Shown: positions 35,376-44,523, counted from the stretch's first letter. The stretch is DNA of 64,000 nucleotides from Nonomuraea polychroma (GCF_004011505.1 NZ_SAUN01000001.1:4092001-4156000); one strand, 5' to 3'. Notes: a model not told the origin generated them from the letters alone. A program made the numbers and translations.

Positions 35376-35709
35376 GGTCGGCCAGCAGCCGGCGAACCTT
35401 CGGACGGGCACCGTTCATCCCCGAGGCGATCTCGGATTCGACCCGTACCACCGGATGCCCGGCCTGTGCCGCCCACGCCGACAGCGGAGCCACCTGCCGC
35501 TCCAAATCGGTCTTCTGGTCATGGGAGGAGACGCGGGCATACAGTCCTACACCGCCCCCTATGCCCGGATCGGCGTTGGCCTCGACGTTCACCAGAATCG
35601 TGCGAGGCCCGACCCGCTCGGCGGGAACCGGAAGCGTGCCGTTACGGAACCAGCGGTAGGCAGTGTGGGGACTGATCCCCTGTGCCCGCGCCCACTCCGT
35701 AAGATTCAC
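35375..35709 (-). pseudogene. IS607-family serine recombinase, 3' truncated
   Basis: The protein starts VNLTEWARAQGISPHTAYRW (MerR-like DNA-binding helix) and leads to LYARVSSHDQKTDLERQV, where the Ser of ARVSS is the recombinase nucleophile. It stops being alignable after GMNGARPKVRRLLADL, where it meets the methyltransferase relic. The helical C-terminal end and the usual TnpB partner are absent. IS607 elements lack terminal inverted repeats, so ends cannot be drawn. Confidence 0.8.
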
Positions 35710-35761
35710 ACCGGCACCATTGCACACTCATGCACACTCAAATGTCAGCAGCCTCCGACCC

Positions 35762-36688
35762 CTAGAAAGTCCAGAACTCATCTGCGTTGTCCTTGATCGC
35801 CAGCTTGATGGGAACCGCCACCGACTTCGCGACGACCTGCCCCTTGGCTGCCTTGATGGCGTCTTTCACCGCTCGCGAGCCGATCAGCCTCGGCTGCTGG
35901 GCGACCGTGGCGGCCATCGTGCCTGCCCGCACGGCCTTGATCCCGTCCGGCGTGCCGTCGAAGCCCACCACCTTGACCTGCCGCCCTGCTCTGCTCCCCA
36001 GCGCCTGGATCGCGCCCAGCGCCATTTCGTCGTTGCTCGCGAACACCCCCGTGATGTCGGGGTGACGCTGGATCAGGTTCGTCATGACGTCCTGGCCCCT
36101 GGCCCTGTTGAAGTCGGCCGACCGCCTGGCGATGACCTTGATTTTCGGGTACGCGGCAATTCCCTTGGTGAAACCCCGGTCACGGTCGCGGGAGGCGGAA
36201 GTGCCGACCGCGCCTTGGAGCACGACCACGTTGCCCGCACCGCTGAGCTGCTTGGCCAGCTCCTGCGCACCCAGCTTTCCTCCGGCAACATTGTCGGAGG
36301 TCACGGTTTGCGCCAGCTCGGCGCCGTTGACACTGCGGTCGGCCGCGATCACGGGGATGCCGGCTTGATTGGCCGCCCTGACTGCCGGCGCAACCGCGTC
36401 GGAGTCGACCGGATTGAGGATGATCGCCTTTACGCGTTGTTTGGTGAAGTTTTGGATCTGACGGGCCTGCCGGGAGCTTTCGTTGCGGGCGTCGGTGACC
36501 GTCAGCTTCACCCCCGAATGCAGCGCCGCAGCCTCCGCTCCGTCGCGAAACTGGACAAAATAGGGATTGCTCAGCGTCGACACCGACATGCCAATGGTGA
36601 GGTCTCCCGAGACCTTGCCTGCGACGGGCGAGCCGCAAGCAGCCAGGCCGAACGCGCCACCGAACGCGAGAATCGCGAAAACTCGCAT
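35762..36688 (-). CDS. Sugar ABC transporter substrate-binding lipoprotein (RbsB-like)
   Basis: The precursor has 308 residues. ATG 36688 opens a lipoprotein signal (MRVFAILAFGGAFGLAACGS) with Cys at about residue 18 in the LAAC lipobox. The mature part has periplasmic-binding type 1 features: IGMSVSTLSNPYFVQFRDGA, VKAIILNPVDSDAVAPAVRAA, IPVIAADRSVNGAE, and ITGVFASNDEMALGAIQAL. It should bind a monosaccharide outside the membrane. No permease or ATPase gene accompanies it, so it may use the transporter at 39.3-42.1 kb. Confidence 0.88.
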   Translation of the reverse strand: MRVFAILAFGGAFGLAACGSPVAGKVSGDLTIGMSVSTLSNPYFVQFRDGAEAAALHSGVKLTVTDARNESSRQARQIQNFTKQRVKAIILNPVDSDAVAPAVRAANQAGIPVIAADRSVNGAELAQTVTSDNVAGGKLGAQELAKQLSGAGNVVVLQGAVGTSASRDRDRGFTKGIAAYPKIKVIARRSADFNRARGQDVMTNLIQRHPDITGVFASNDEMALGAIQALGSRAGRQVKVVGFDGTPDGIKAVRAGTMAATVAQQPRLIGSRAVKDAIKAAKGQVVAKSVAVPIKLAIKDNADEFWTF

Positions 36689-37029
36689 GATCTTTCTTCT
36701 TACTGGTCGTAGCCTGCGCCGTCGGGTGCCGATGAGGACCGCGAGCGCGGTCACCACCATGCGCGGCCTGTTGCCGAAATACCGAGATCGGCAGCAAGTT
36801 CAGGCCTGTCGAAACAATGCGGTCAGGATGGCGCGCCGATGAATGTGCCAGGCGCCGGGTCCTTCCCGCCGGGCAGGTCGCGTATCCGATCACGAGGGCC
36901 GCGGTCACGCCGGCTCGTGGCCGGCTGTCTACTGCTCCGCCGAAACCGGGCGGCTGGCCGACCCTTTCCGGCCACCACCGCGAAACTGCTGGATAGAGTG
37001 TATGTGATAACCGTCACGTTTCGGACACG
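36689..37029. other. Intergenic region without recognisable gene
   Basis: About 340 bases lie between the binding-protein start and the STAS relic. No convincing frame, palindrome or known motif was seen; the minus-strand frames here read as low-complexity Arg-rich sequence. Confidence 0.4.
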
Positions 37030-37350
37030 CTATCGGAGCGTTGACCACGGCAGTGCAATGATCGCGCGGCAGACGAGTGCGAGTGGCGGCGCAAGCGCGG
37101 GCGCGCGAGAGCAGGACGTGCAGTCCCGAGCTGTCGCAGAACGCCGGCTCGGCCAGGTCGAAGCGACGTGATCGCCGCCGCGATGGACGCGGTCGAGGTA
37201 GCGGGCCAGCTGGGCGCTGTTGGTGCGATCCAGCTCGCCGGCGATGGCGACCAGCGTCATGCCCGGAAGATGCTGATGAGTCAGCATCAGCTGCGGAGCC
37301 GTCGGCCTCGCCGGGCCCGGCGAGGGCTGCGGTTGCCAGCGGGCGCCCAT
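37030..37350 (-). pseudogene. STAS-domain anti-sigma-factor antagonist, frameshifted
   Basis: The first part reads LTHQHLPGMTLVAIAGELDRTNSAQLARYLDRV, the beta-alpha start of a SpoIIAA/RsbV-like STAS domain. The diagnostic segment DLAEPAFCDSSGLHVLL, with the serine pair that is normally phosphorylated, is in another frame, and a third piece LALVCRAI returns to the first frame. Two indels therefore disable it. It lies just downstream of the HATPase gene on the same strand and was probably its partner-switching antagonist. Confidence 0.7.
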
Positions 37351-37426
37351 GCGCCCAACGCTAGGCCTTCAGTGCCGATGCCGTTACCCTCTGCCATAGC
37401 AGCAGATGCCAGGCAGCCCGGAGTGG

Positions 37427-37876
37427 TCAGCCGGCTTGCCACGGTGCGCTCTCACGGCTGAGGCGCCCCTCCAGCGGGATGATGGGGGCGGACCGGCCGT
37501 GCATATGCAGGCCGAGCAGCGGGCCCAGGTCGGTCTGTTCCAGAGTCACCTCGTCGCACAGGTGCTGGATCACCCACAGGCCGAACCCGTGACTGCCGGT
37601 GGGGTCCACCGTGGCCGCGGCCAGGTCCTCAGGCGTCAGCCGGCCGCCGATGTCGAGGACCTCCACGGTGATGCCGTGCTCGTGGCCGCGGCCGGTGACC
37701 AGGCCCGCTTGGCCGCCATGGTCGAGCACGTTGGTAACCGCCTCGTTGACCGCTACCACCAGGTCCTCCAGCCGCTCGCCGGTAAATCCGTGATAGCGAG
37801 CGTGGATGCGTACCAGGTCGCGGATGTAGCCCAGGTCGGGGCTGATGGAGCAACGCAGCTCGAACTCCGCAGTCAT
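37427..37876 (-). CDS. HATPase-domain anti-sigma factor kinase (RsbW-like)
   Basis: The protein has 149 residues. The Bergerat ATP-binding fold is shown by the N box VVAVNEAVTNVLDHGG (about residues 40-55), the G1 box VLDIGGRLTPEDL and the G2 segment GSHGFGLWVIQHLCDEV. These cytoplasmic kinases phosphorylate STAS antagonists and hold sigma factors or other partners inactive. Its normal partner appears to be the broken STAS gene immediately downstream, so the module may have lost its switch or uses another antagonist. Confidence 0.87.
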   Translation of the reverse strand: MTAEFELRCSISPDLGYIRDLVRIHARYHGFTGERLEDLVVAVNEAVTNVLDHGGQAGLVTGRGHEHGITVEVLDIGGRLTPEDLAAATVDPTGSHGFGLWVIQHLCDEVTLEQTDLGPLLGLHMHGRSAPIIPLEGRLSRESAPWQAG

Positions 37877-38304
37877 GGTCGTCGAGCCTGCGCGGGGGCC
37901 GGGGATCGGGAAGAGGGTACGCGGGCTCCTTCGAGGAGTTTCCGGCTGACCGATCGTTAAACGCGCCCTGAGGTCGGACCAGCGGAGATCGAAGCCATGA
38001 CATTGCCTCGTACCAGGCGTAGCGGCTCCCGGCGAGCGGCCCAGCGACCTGCGCCGAGGAGGTCCAGCGCGCCCTCATTCGCCTGGCGCAGACCCATGGG
38101 CGGTCGCTGCGAGTAATAACTTCTTTTCTCTTTACTAGTTTCCACTGAGACACTTCCCGGGCTTTGCTGGAAACGAGGTCCTTGTTGAATGAAAGTTCTT
38201 CACGGGGGCGCCTCGCCGCTGTTGGCGCTCGTCCCGTACCGAGGCTCACGACCGAGTGGGAAAGAGACCCGAGGCGCCCCTGAAAGCGTTTTCAGGAGGC
38301 CGTC
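37877..38304. other. Divergent intergenic region upstream of the sugar ABC operon
   Basis: No gene is recognised in 428 bases. An inverted repeat GTTTCCA...TGGAAAC with a 23-base spacer lies near 38140-38176, and the operator at 38279-38296 is listed separately. The region presumably holds the promoters of the HATPase and ABC operons. Confidence 0.45.
38279..38296 (+). promoter_or_regulatory. LacI-type operator overlapping the ribosome binding site
   Basis: CCTGAAAGCGTTTTCAGG has perfect 7-bp arms around GCGT and the TGAAA-CG-TTTCA form of LacI-family sites. Its last bases form part of the CAGGAGG Shine-Dalgarno of the gene at 38305, so the site probably acts as a downstream roadblock operator for a sugar-responsive repressor. 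Confidence 0.6.
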
Positions 38305-39342
38305 ATGGCTCGCTCGCGTATCGTCTTCTCGCTATCACTCGTCGCGGCCATCGCGTTGGTGGCGCTGGTGATCGGAGTGGTGGGAGGCCGGGCGACGAGT
38401 TCGGGCGGCCAGGCAACGGGCGGAGGCTCGGGCGGGGCGGCGAGCGGCAAGAAGATCGACGTCATCATCAAAGCGAGTGACTCCTCATTTTGGCAGACCA
38501 TGATTGCCGGGGCAAAGCAGGCGGGTGGAGACTTCGGTATCAAGGTGAGCACCTTCGGCCCCACGTCCGAGACAAACATCGACGAACAGGTGCAACTCGT
38601 AGAAAACGCCATCTCCCGGGGTGTTGACGGGCTTGTTATCGCGCCCAACTCCTCCAGCGCCCTGAACTCGGCGATCGACCGGGCGCGCAAGGCGGGCCTG
38701 AAGGTCATCACCGTGGACAGCCGCGTGACCACCGCCTCGGAGGGCTTCATCGGCACCGACAACCTCAAGGCCGGAATGCAGGCCGGCAAGCGCATGTGCG
38801 AGCTGCTCAAGGCGCAGAACAAGACGAGCGGCGGCGTCATGATCGAATCCTCCGTGGCCGGCATCCAGTCACTGGTCGACCGGGACGCCGGCTTCAAGCA
38901 GGGCCTCGCGCTCAATTGCCCGCAGGTCAAGGCGGTGCTGCAGCGCTACAACAACAACGACATCAACACCGCGGCGTCGCAGGTCAACGATGCGCTGACC
39001 GCCAACCCAGACCTGGCGGGGGTGTTCGCGGACAACAACACCTCGGGAGTCGGCGCGGCGCGGGCGATCCAGGACAACAAGGCGGCTGACACAGTCCCGG
39101 TTGTGGCGTTCGATTCCGACCCGCAGGAGAACGCCGCGCTGGCCGCAGGCACCATCGACGCGCTGGTGGTGCAGAACCCTTACTTCTTCGGTTACCAAGG
39201 CGTTCTGGCGGCCGGAATGGCCACGGTCGATCGCATCCCACCGCGTGACATCGACCCCGGCGCCGTCGTGGCGGACAAGAAGAACATGAATGAGCCCGAC
39301 GTGAAGCAGCTGCTCAACCCGCCGACGATGAAGGCAGAATGA
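38305..39342 (+). CDS. Sugar ABC transporter substrate-binding protein
   Basis: The protein has 345 residues. A membrane-spanning N-terminus (FSLSLVAAIALVALVIGVVGG) precedes a Gly/Ser-rich linker; there is no lipobox Cys, so it is probably an anchored or cleaved periplasmic-type protein. The type-1 PBP fold is marked by KASDSSFWQTMIAGAKQAG, VDGLVIAPNSSSALNSAID, LKVITVDSRV and LAGVFADNNTSGVGAARAI. It is the first gene of a three-gene operon. Its stop overlaps the next start (ATGA). A ribose- or allose-like sugar is likely. Confidence 0.9.
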   Translation: MARSRIVFSLSLVAAIALVALVIGVVGGRATSSGGQATGGGSGGAASGKKIDVIIKASDSSFWQTMIAGAKQAGGDFGIKVSTFGPTSETNIDEQVQLVENAISRGVDGLVIAPNSSSALNSAIDRARKAGLKVITVDSRVTTASEGFIGTDNLKAGMQAGKRMCELLKAQNKTSGGVMIESSVAGIQSLVDRDAGFKQGLALNCPQVKAVLQRYNNNDINTAASQVNDALTANPDLAGVFADNNTSGVGAARAIQDNKAADTVPVVAFDSDPQENAALAAGTIDALVVQNPYFFGYQGVLAAGMATVDRIPPRDIDPGAVVADKKNMNEPDVKQLLNPPTMKAE

Positions 39343-40997
39343 TGATCAAGCCTGTTGTCGAGCTCCGCGATGTCTCCAAGGCCTTCGGCCCTGTCCAGGC
39401 GCTCAGCAATGTCTCACTCCGTCTCGTACCCGGCCAGGTGAATTGCCTCGCCGGGGAGAACGGTGCAGGGAAGTCGACCCTGATCCGAGTGCTGACGGGC
39501 GCGCTGCGCCGAGACAGCGGCACCTACGAGATCGATGGCCAACCGATCACCACGCCGACCCCCGCGCATATGCGCGCGGCCGGCGTTCAGGCCGTCTACC
39601 AGGAGCTCAGCCTTCTCCCGCACCTCTCGGTCGCAGAAAACCTGTTCATGGGGCGCCTTCCCGCGCGTAATGGGATCATCGCCAAGGGCCGACTACGGGC
39701 CCATGCCAGAAAGGCCCTCGACGAGGTCGGTCTGACGGACGTCAGCCCGAACGCGATCGTGGAACGGCTCCCGGCGGCCACGCGCCAGCTTGTTGAGATC
39801 GCCAAGGTGCTGACCGCTGACCCCGTCAAGGTCATCGTGTTCGACGAGCCGACCACAGCGCTCACCGAGGCAGAGTCGGAGCGACTTCTGGAGCACATCG
39901 GGCGGCTGCGCGAGCGCAATATAGCGATGCTCTACGTGACCCACCGGCTTGAGGAGATGTTCGAGATCGGCGACTGGGTGACCGTCCTGCGGGACGGGGG
40001 CCTGTCGGAAGAAGGGCCGATCAGCAACTATGACGAAGATCGCCTGATCACCGCGATGGTCGGTCGGGAGATCAGCTCACTCTACCCGGAGACCCACCGG
40101 CAGGCCGGAACGCCCGCGCTGCGGGTCCGGGGACTGCGCCGCTTCGAGAACTCGCCGGCCATCGACCTCCACGTAAGATCGGGAGAGATCCTCGGCATCG
40201 GAGGGCTGCTGGGGTCGGGGCGGAGCGGGTTGCTGCTGTCGATCTTCGGTGCATCCCCTGCCGTGGCCGGTGAGGTGGAGATCGAGGGCAAGCGCGTGAA
40301 ACCGTCCGGACCGCGCACGATGATGAACGCCGGGGTAGGACTGCTCACCGAGGACCGCAAGGTGCTGGGGCTGCTGCCGGAGCTCTCGATCCGGGAGAAC
40401 GTCACCATCGCCAGCCTGCGCACCGGCTCCCGGCGTGGTCTCCTGCCCGGTCGCGAGCAGGTCGAGGAGGCGGACAGGCTGCTCGACAGCCTGCGGCTGC
40501 GGGCCGGATCCTACGCCCAGCCGGTGTCGACACTGTCCGGCGGTAACCAGCAGAAAGTACTGCTCGCCCGATGGCTGCTCACCAAGCCGAAAGTACTGAT
40601 GTTCGACGAGCCCACAAAGGGCATCGATGTCGGGGCCAAGGGCGAGCTCTACACGATCATCGGAGACCTGGCCGCGAAGGGGTTGGGGATCATCGTGGTC
40701 TCCTCGTATCTGCCGGAGCTACTGGGGCTCGCAGATCGCATCCTCGTGCTGCGCGACGGGGCGGTCGCGGGCGAGCTTCCGGGATCCGCCACCGAAGAGG
40801 ACGTGCTCCACCTGGCAAGCGGTACCGGAGGCGCGGAGACCTCCGCGGCACCAGAAGAGCCGCCGTCTCCGGGCGAGACTCCATCCGTCCCGGGCGAGAT
40901 CCCAGCACCTCGGAGCGGGACTTCACCGGCCTCGGACACGGGAGTCTCGACGCCACCGACCCCAGACGACCCAGGAGAGGTGAGCCGAGATGCCTAA
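39339..40997 (+). CDS. Sugar ABC transporter ATP-binding protein (RbsA-like, double ATPase)
   Basis: The protein has 552 residues with two nucleotide-binding domains. The first has Walker A GENGAGKST (about residues 37-45), Walker B VIVFDEPTTAL, and a signature-like region with LPAATRQLVEIAKV in place of LSGGQ. The second has an RbsA-like atypical P-loop GGLLGSGRSGL, a true signature LSGGNQQKV and Walker B LMFDEPTKGIDVGAK. A disordered Pro/Ser-rich tail of about 50 residues (about 490-552), with many APR/SPGE repeats, is longer than in typical family members. It powers sugar import with the adjacent permease. Confidence 0.9.
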   Translation: MMIKPVVELRDVSKAFGPVQALSNVSLRLVPGQVNCLAGENGAGKSTLIRVLTGALRRDSGTYEIDGQPITTPTPAHMRAAGVQAVYQELSLLPHLSVAENLFMGRLPARNGIIAKGRLRAHARKALDEVGLTDVSPNAIVERLPAATRQLVEIAKVLTADPVKVIVFDEPTTALTEAESERLLEHIGRLRERNIAMLYVTHRLEEMFEIGDWVTVLRDGGLSEEGPISNYDEDRLITAMVGREISSLYPETHRQAGTPALRVRGLRRFENSPAIDLHVRSGEILGIGGLLGSGRSGLLLSIFGASPAVAGEVEIEGKRVKPSGPRTMMNAGVGLLTEDRKVLGLLPELSIRENVTIASLRTGSRRGLLPGREQVEEADRLLDSLRLRAGSYAQPVSTLSGGNQQKVLLARWLLTKPKVLMFDEPTKGIDVGAKGELYTIIGDLAAKGLGIIVVSSYLPELLGLADRILVLRDGAVAGELPGSATEEDVLHLASGTGGAETSAAPEEPPSPGETPSVPGEIPAPRSGTSPASDTGVSTPPTPDDPGEVSRDA

Positions 40998-42078
40998 GCT
41001 GATCTGGCGTGAGCCAATCGAGACCACGACGATCGTCAACAGGCCAGCCGGCGGTGCGGAAGCGGGACTGAAAACGGTGCCGACGCCCGGGGAGACGCCC
41101 CAGCTGAAGACCGAGGCCAGGCGACGGGTCCTCACGCTGGGGGACATCGCGGGACGAGAGAGCGGCGGCCTCGTCGTACTGCTCGTGGCAGTCGGCGCCC
41201 TCACCCTCGCCAGCGACGAGTTCCTCACCGCCAACAACCTGGCCAACCTCGCCCGGCAGGTCGCGATCTTCGGGATCATCGCGGTCGGCCAGCTCTTGGT
41301 CATCCTGACCGCCGGAATCGACCTGTCGGTCGGGTCGGTCCTCGGTTTGTCAGGTGCTTCCACCGCACAGCTCCTGGTCGCCGGCATGCCGATCTTGCCG
41401 TCGATCCTGCTCGGGGTGGGGATCGGCACCGGACTCGGGATCGTCAACGGCCTGCTGGTTACCCGAGCCCTGCTGCCACCGTTCATCGCGACCCTGGGCA
41501 TGCTCGGCATCGCCCGCGGAATGGTCCTGCTCAGTACCGACGCCCAAACCATCCAGGGCGTGCCGGAGGCATTCCAGATCATTGCCAACGGCACGATCCT
41601 GGGCATCCCCAACCTTCTCATCATCGCCGTCGCGGTCACCGCCGTGATGTGGTTCGCGCTCACCCGGACGGTCTTCGGCCGCTACATCTACGCTGTCGGC
41701 TCGAACCCCGAGTCGGCCCGCCTCGCGGGCGTCCCCGTCCGCCTGGTGACGATCTCGGTTTACATGATCTCGGGCACGCTCGCCGGCCTCGGCGGGGTGC
41801 TGCTCGCCTCCCGGCTGGGAGCGGGCATCCCCACCGCCGGCACGGGCTTCGAGCTCAGCGCGATCGCTGCCTGTGTCATCGGTGGCGCGAGCCTCTTCGG
41901 AGCGAAGGGAAGCGCGATCGGCGCCTTCACCGGAGCGCTGATCATGGGCGTACTCAACAACGGTGGCAACCTCCTGGCGATCAACGCCTTCTACCTCCAG
42001 ATCGCCATCGGTGTGCTCATCCTCGTCGCGGTCGGGTTCGATCAGCTGAACGCCAGGCGGTCGGCCGCCAGCGGTTGA
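40990..42078 (+). CDS. Sugar ABC transporter permease (RbsC-like)
   Basis: The protein has 362 residues with about ten membrane helices. The N-terminal tail is hydrophilic and Pro-rich. QVAIFGIIAVGQLLVILTAGIDLSVGSVLGLSG and the coupling segment FGRYIYAVGSNPESARLAGVPV are characteristic of the BPD_transp_2 family of ribose/xylose-type permeases. The gene overlaps the ATPase gene by eight bases, so the operon is coupled. It forms the channel for the sugar delivered by the 38.3-kb binding protein. Confidence 0.9.
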   Translation: MPKLIWREPIETTTIVNRPAGGAEAGLKTVPTPGETPQLKTEARRRVLTLGDIAGRESGGLVVLLVAVGALTLASDEFLTANNLANLARQVAIFGIIAVGQLLVILTAGIDLSVGSVLGLSGASTAQLLVAGMPILPSILLGVGIGTGLGIVNGLLVTRALLPPFIATLGMLGIARGMVLLSTDAQTIQGVPEAFQIIANGTILGIPNLLIIAVAVTAVMWFALTRTVFGRYIYAVGSNPESARLAGVPVRLVTISVYMISGTLAGLGGVLLASRLGAGIPTAGTGFELSAIAACVIGGASLFGAKGSAIGAFTGALIMGVLNNGGNLLAINAFYLQIAIGVLILVAVGFDQLNARRSAASG

Positions 42079-42318
42079 CAACAGATTTCGCCCGTCCACC
42101 GCCATGCCCGTCTGCTCGGAATCGTCTACGGCGATCTTCATGCCGTCCCCATCGTCCTCCAGCCTGGCGAGGCCGTAGGCCGCGGGCAGGACCCCCGATC
42201 GAGTCATGCCCATGAGCCGCCGACCAGCAGATCGGCCCGCCGGCCGCCGGCGCAGCACCTCCGCCGGACGGCCCTGTACGCAGACCTTGCTAACAAGGGA
42301 GAATCACCTACGAACCGC

Positions 42319-43566
42319 TCAGCCGAGCCAGGCGGCGATCTGGGTCATGGCGGTCGCGGACCAGCCGAGCTTGAGGTGGTTGAGTGGGAGCGTAGCGGTC
42401 GCGGCCCGGTTCTCGATGCCGTCTCCCGCGGTGCAGCTCGCCACGAAAACGGCGCCGTCGGACGGTCCGGTGTGCTCGTTGTGCAGCAGCGCCATGTCCG
42501 GCATGTTGCCGCACAGTTGGTAGACCGGCACGCTCGAGGGAGTGCCCGCGTCGATGAGGGGCCGCACCAGCGAGCCCCTGTCGATGGCCCACTGGATCCC
42601 GCGGCCAACGGTGTAGAAGCCGGTGCCGCCGTAATAGGTGGTGTACCAGTCCTGCTCGGTGGTGGGCAGCGGGTAGACGTCGTCCCAGCGATAGAGCATG
42701 TCGTCAGAGCCCGGGTAGGCATCGCCCTCGTAGCTCAGCTCGGGATGGTTGCGCCATAGGCCGTAACAGACCATCTGGGTGTGGGGCGCGGGCGCGTTCA
42801 ACGAGCCCCCACATTCCGGAAATATTGCGAAATCGTGGGTCCAGCCGTGCCGGTAACCCCAGTCGAAGCCTTTGTTCGGCCCGCCGACCAGGATCAGCTT
42901 CCTGACACCGCCCGCGTAGGCCGTGCCCCAAGGTTTGCGCAGCGACGAGACGTACATGCGGGCGTTGAACGCGCCCTTCGACCAGCCGATCACGTCCACC
43001 TGCGCCGCACCGGTCTTCGCCCTGATCCTGGCGACGGCGTCGTGGATCTGCTCCGCCCAGTAGTGGCCGTCCCCTGTGACGTGCGGGAAGCCGATCGCGA
43101 ACACCTTGTAGCCCTGCCCGGTGAGGTGCTGCATGAGTCCCGTGGTGGGGCAGCTGGCCTGGCCGCAGCCGTACGAGCCTCTGGCATTGGGGTTGGCCCA
43201 GGCCAGATCGGCGTTCTGATTGGCGCCGTGCACCAGCAGCACGGGGGTGCTCTTGGCGCCTGTCTGCCAGCCCGGCGCGTGGTACAGCAGGAACCGCGAG
43301 GAGTGTGGCCGTGCAATGTCACCGAACAGGCGCCTGGTCTGCCCCGTCTGATCGCCACGCCCGTCGGGCGGGTAGGTCTCGGCCTGGAACCCGGTGGAGT
43401 TGTCCTTGTAGCGCTCGACGAGCACCCAGCCGTTCTCCAGGCCCGAGGTGTAAGCGGCCTCCAGCGTCACCGACGCCGTCGCGGTCGCGGCGGCGGGTGT
43501 CGTGAACAGCGCTCCGGCCGCTAACGCCAGGGCCGCGGCCACTCGTCTCCACGAACGTCGTCCCAT
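42319..43566 (-). CDS. Secreted lipase/esterase
   Basis: The precursor has 415 residues from ATG 43566, which has a strong GGAGG site five bases away. A Sec signal peptide (MGRRSWRRVAAALALAAGAL, cleavage near AAATA) is followed by an alpha/beta-hydrolase core: TPVLLVHGANQNADLAW supplies the oxyanion loop and QVDVIGWSKGAFNARMYV the nucleophile elbow with Ser in GWSKG. Cysteine pairs (YGCGQASC, CYG, CGNM, SCTAG) may form disulfides, as in extracellular esterases. It likely hydrolyses lipids or esters outside the cell. Confidence 0.87.
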   Translation of the reverse strand: MGRRSWRRVAAALALAAGALFTTPAAATATASVTLEAAYTSGLENGWVLVERYKDNSTGFQAETYPPDGRGDQTGQTRRLFGDIARPHSSRFLLYHAPGWQTGAKSTPVLLVHGANQNADLAWANPNARGSYGCGQASCPTTGLMQHLTGQGYKVFAIGFPHVTGDGHYWAEQIHDAVARIRAKTGAAQVDVIGWSKGAFNARMYVSSLRKPWGTAYAGGVRKLILVGGPNKGFDWGYRHGWTHDFAIFPECGGSLNAPAPHTQMVCYGLWRNHPELSYEGDAYPGSDDMLYRWDDVYPLPTTEQDWYTTYYGGTGFYTVGRGIQWAIDRGSLVRPLIDAGTPSSVPVYQLCGNMPDMALLHNEHTGPSDGAVFVASCTAGDGIENRAATATLPLNHLKLGWSATAMTQIAAWLG

Positions 43567-43936
43567 CAGTCCTCCCACGAAGCTGCGATGAGTCAAGTTC
43601 GCCCGATCCGGAGGTGCGGGTCAATGTGAGCCGCCTCCATAGCCCCGTGTCGGTCCACACCTCGAAACCAGAGCGACAGAAGGGAGCGGGGCAGACAGCC
43701 TTAAGAGGCGTTTGGCCGCGGTCCACATACGGAACGGCATCGTGCTGACCGTGGCGCTGACTGGGATGGCCGCCGGGCCGGATCCGTCGTCTACCCCCCT
43801 GCAGCGCACAGAGGGCTCGCCATGAGGCGTCCGCGCACCTTGACCTGCGGTGCCTCAAGTGGGATGAGACATGTCGGGACGACACCGTCTCACTGATCAC
43901 GAGGCAAATCCCCCGTTTCGTTCGCCGACAAGCCGG
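43567..43936. other. Intergenic region without recognisable gene
   Basis: About 370 bases separate two minus-strand genes. No coding frame on either strand shows similarity I can name, and no strong palindrome was noticed. Confidence 0.4.
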
Positions 43937-44440
43937 TCATCGGCCGACATACTCGCTGAACCACTGCTGCGCGTCCTGCAAGCTGCCGACCCACCTCCAC
44001 CGACAACCGCCGGAGAAGACGTGGGCAGCGATGATGTCCGCCGCGCTCCCGCCATTGATAATGAAGTACTTGGGACCGCGCGGCTCCGGGCCGGAACTGC
44101 GCATCGTCAGCTTCGGCCCCTCCTTTGCCTGGCGTGACAACTCCGGTGTCATGCGGCAGGGATCAGGCGGAGTGGAAATGGTCGTGTACACCCCGGGTCG
44201 CAATTGGCCGGGTACGTAGCGGCCGTCAGTGACGGCGGGACCTTCGGCGCGCGCGGCAAGGTCTCGGGGAAGCCGGGGGAAAAGGTCATGCCACGTCGGT
44301 GCGACCGCCTGCGCGGGGCCGACCGCCTGCGCGGGGCCGACCGCCTGCGCGGGGCCGAGGCCGAGGAGTAGCAGCGCCAACACACCGCCTGCGGCAGCGG
44401 ATCTGAGCGATTGGGGCGTCCTCGTGTGTGTCATCTGCAC
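43937..44440 (-). CDS. Secreted protein of unknown function with repeat-expanded signal peptide
   Basis: The protein has 167 residues. A signal peptide core (AAAGGVLALLLLGLGP) is followed by AQAVGPAQAVGPAQAVAP, three near-identical GPAQAV units encoded by an 18-bp tandem repeat, so cleavage could occur at any of several AQA sites. The mature part contains RYVPGQLRPGVYTTIS and KYFIINGGSAADIIAAHVFSGGC, loosely like small secreted actinomycete proteins with PGxY motifs. No enzyme motif was recognised. Confidence 0.65.
   Translation of the reverse strand: MQMTHTRTPQSLRSAAAGGVLALLLLGLGPAQAVGPAQAVGPAQAVAPTWHDLFPRLPRDLAARAEGPAVTDGRYVPGQLRPGVYTTISTPPDPCRMTPELSRQAKEGPKLTMRSSGPEPRGPKYFIINGGSAADIIAAHVFSGGCRWRWVGSLQDAQQWFSEYVGR
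44303..44356 (-). repeat. 18-bp tandem repeat x3 within the signal peptide
   Basis: Unit GACCGCCTGCGCGGGGCC occurs at 44303-44320, 44321-44338 and 44339-44356 without mismatch. Each unit encodes six residues, so copy changes would keep the frame. Confidence 0.9.
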
Positions 44441-44523
44441 TGGAGTGATCCTGCCTCAGATCGGTGAGACGCATATCCAGATACCTCGCATCGCTGGGAC
44501 TGCCTCACCTCCAACGAGACGGG

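Noticed and set aside
42079..42318. Minus-strand peptide after the ABC permease
   Set aside because: About 45 protein-like residues but no family recognised; may be a relic.
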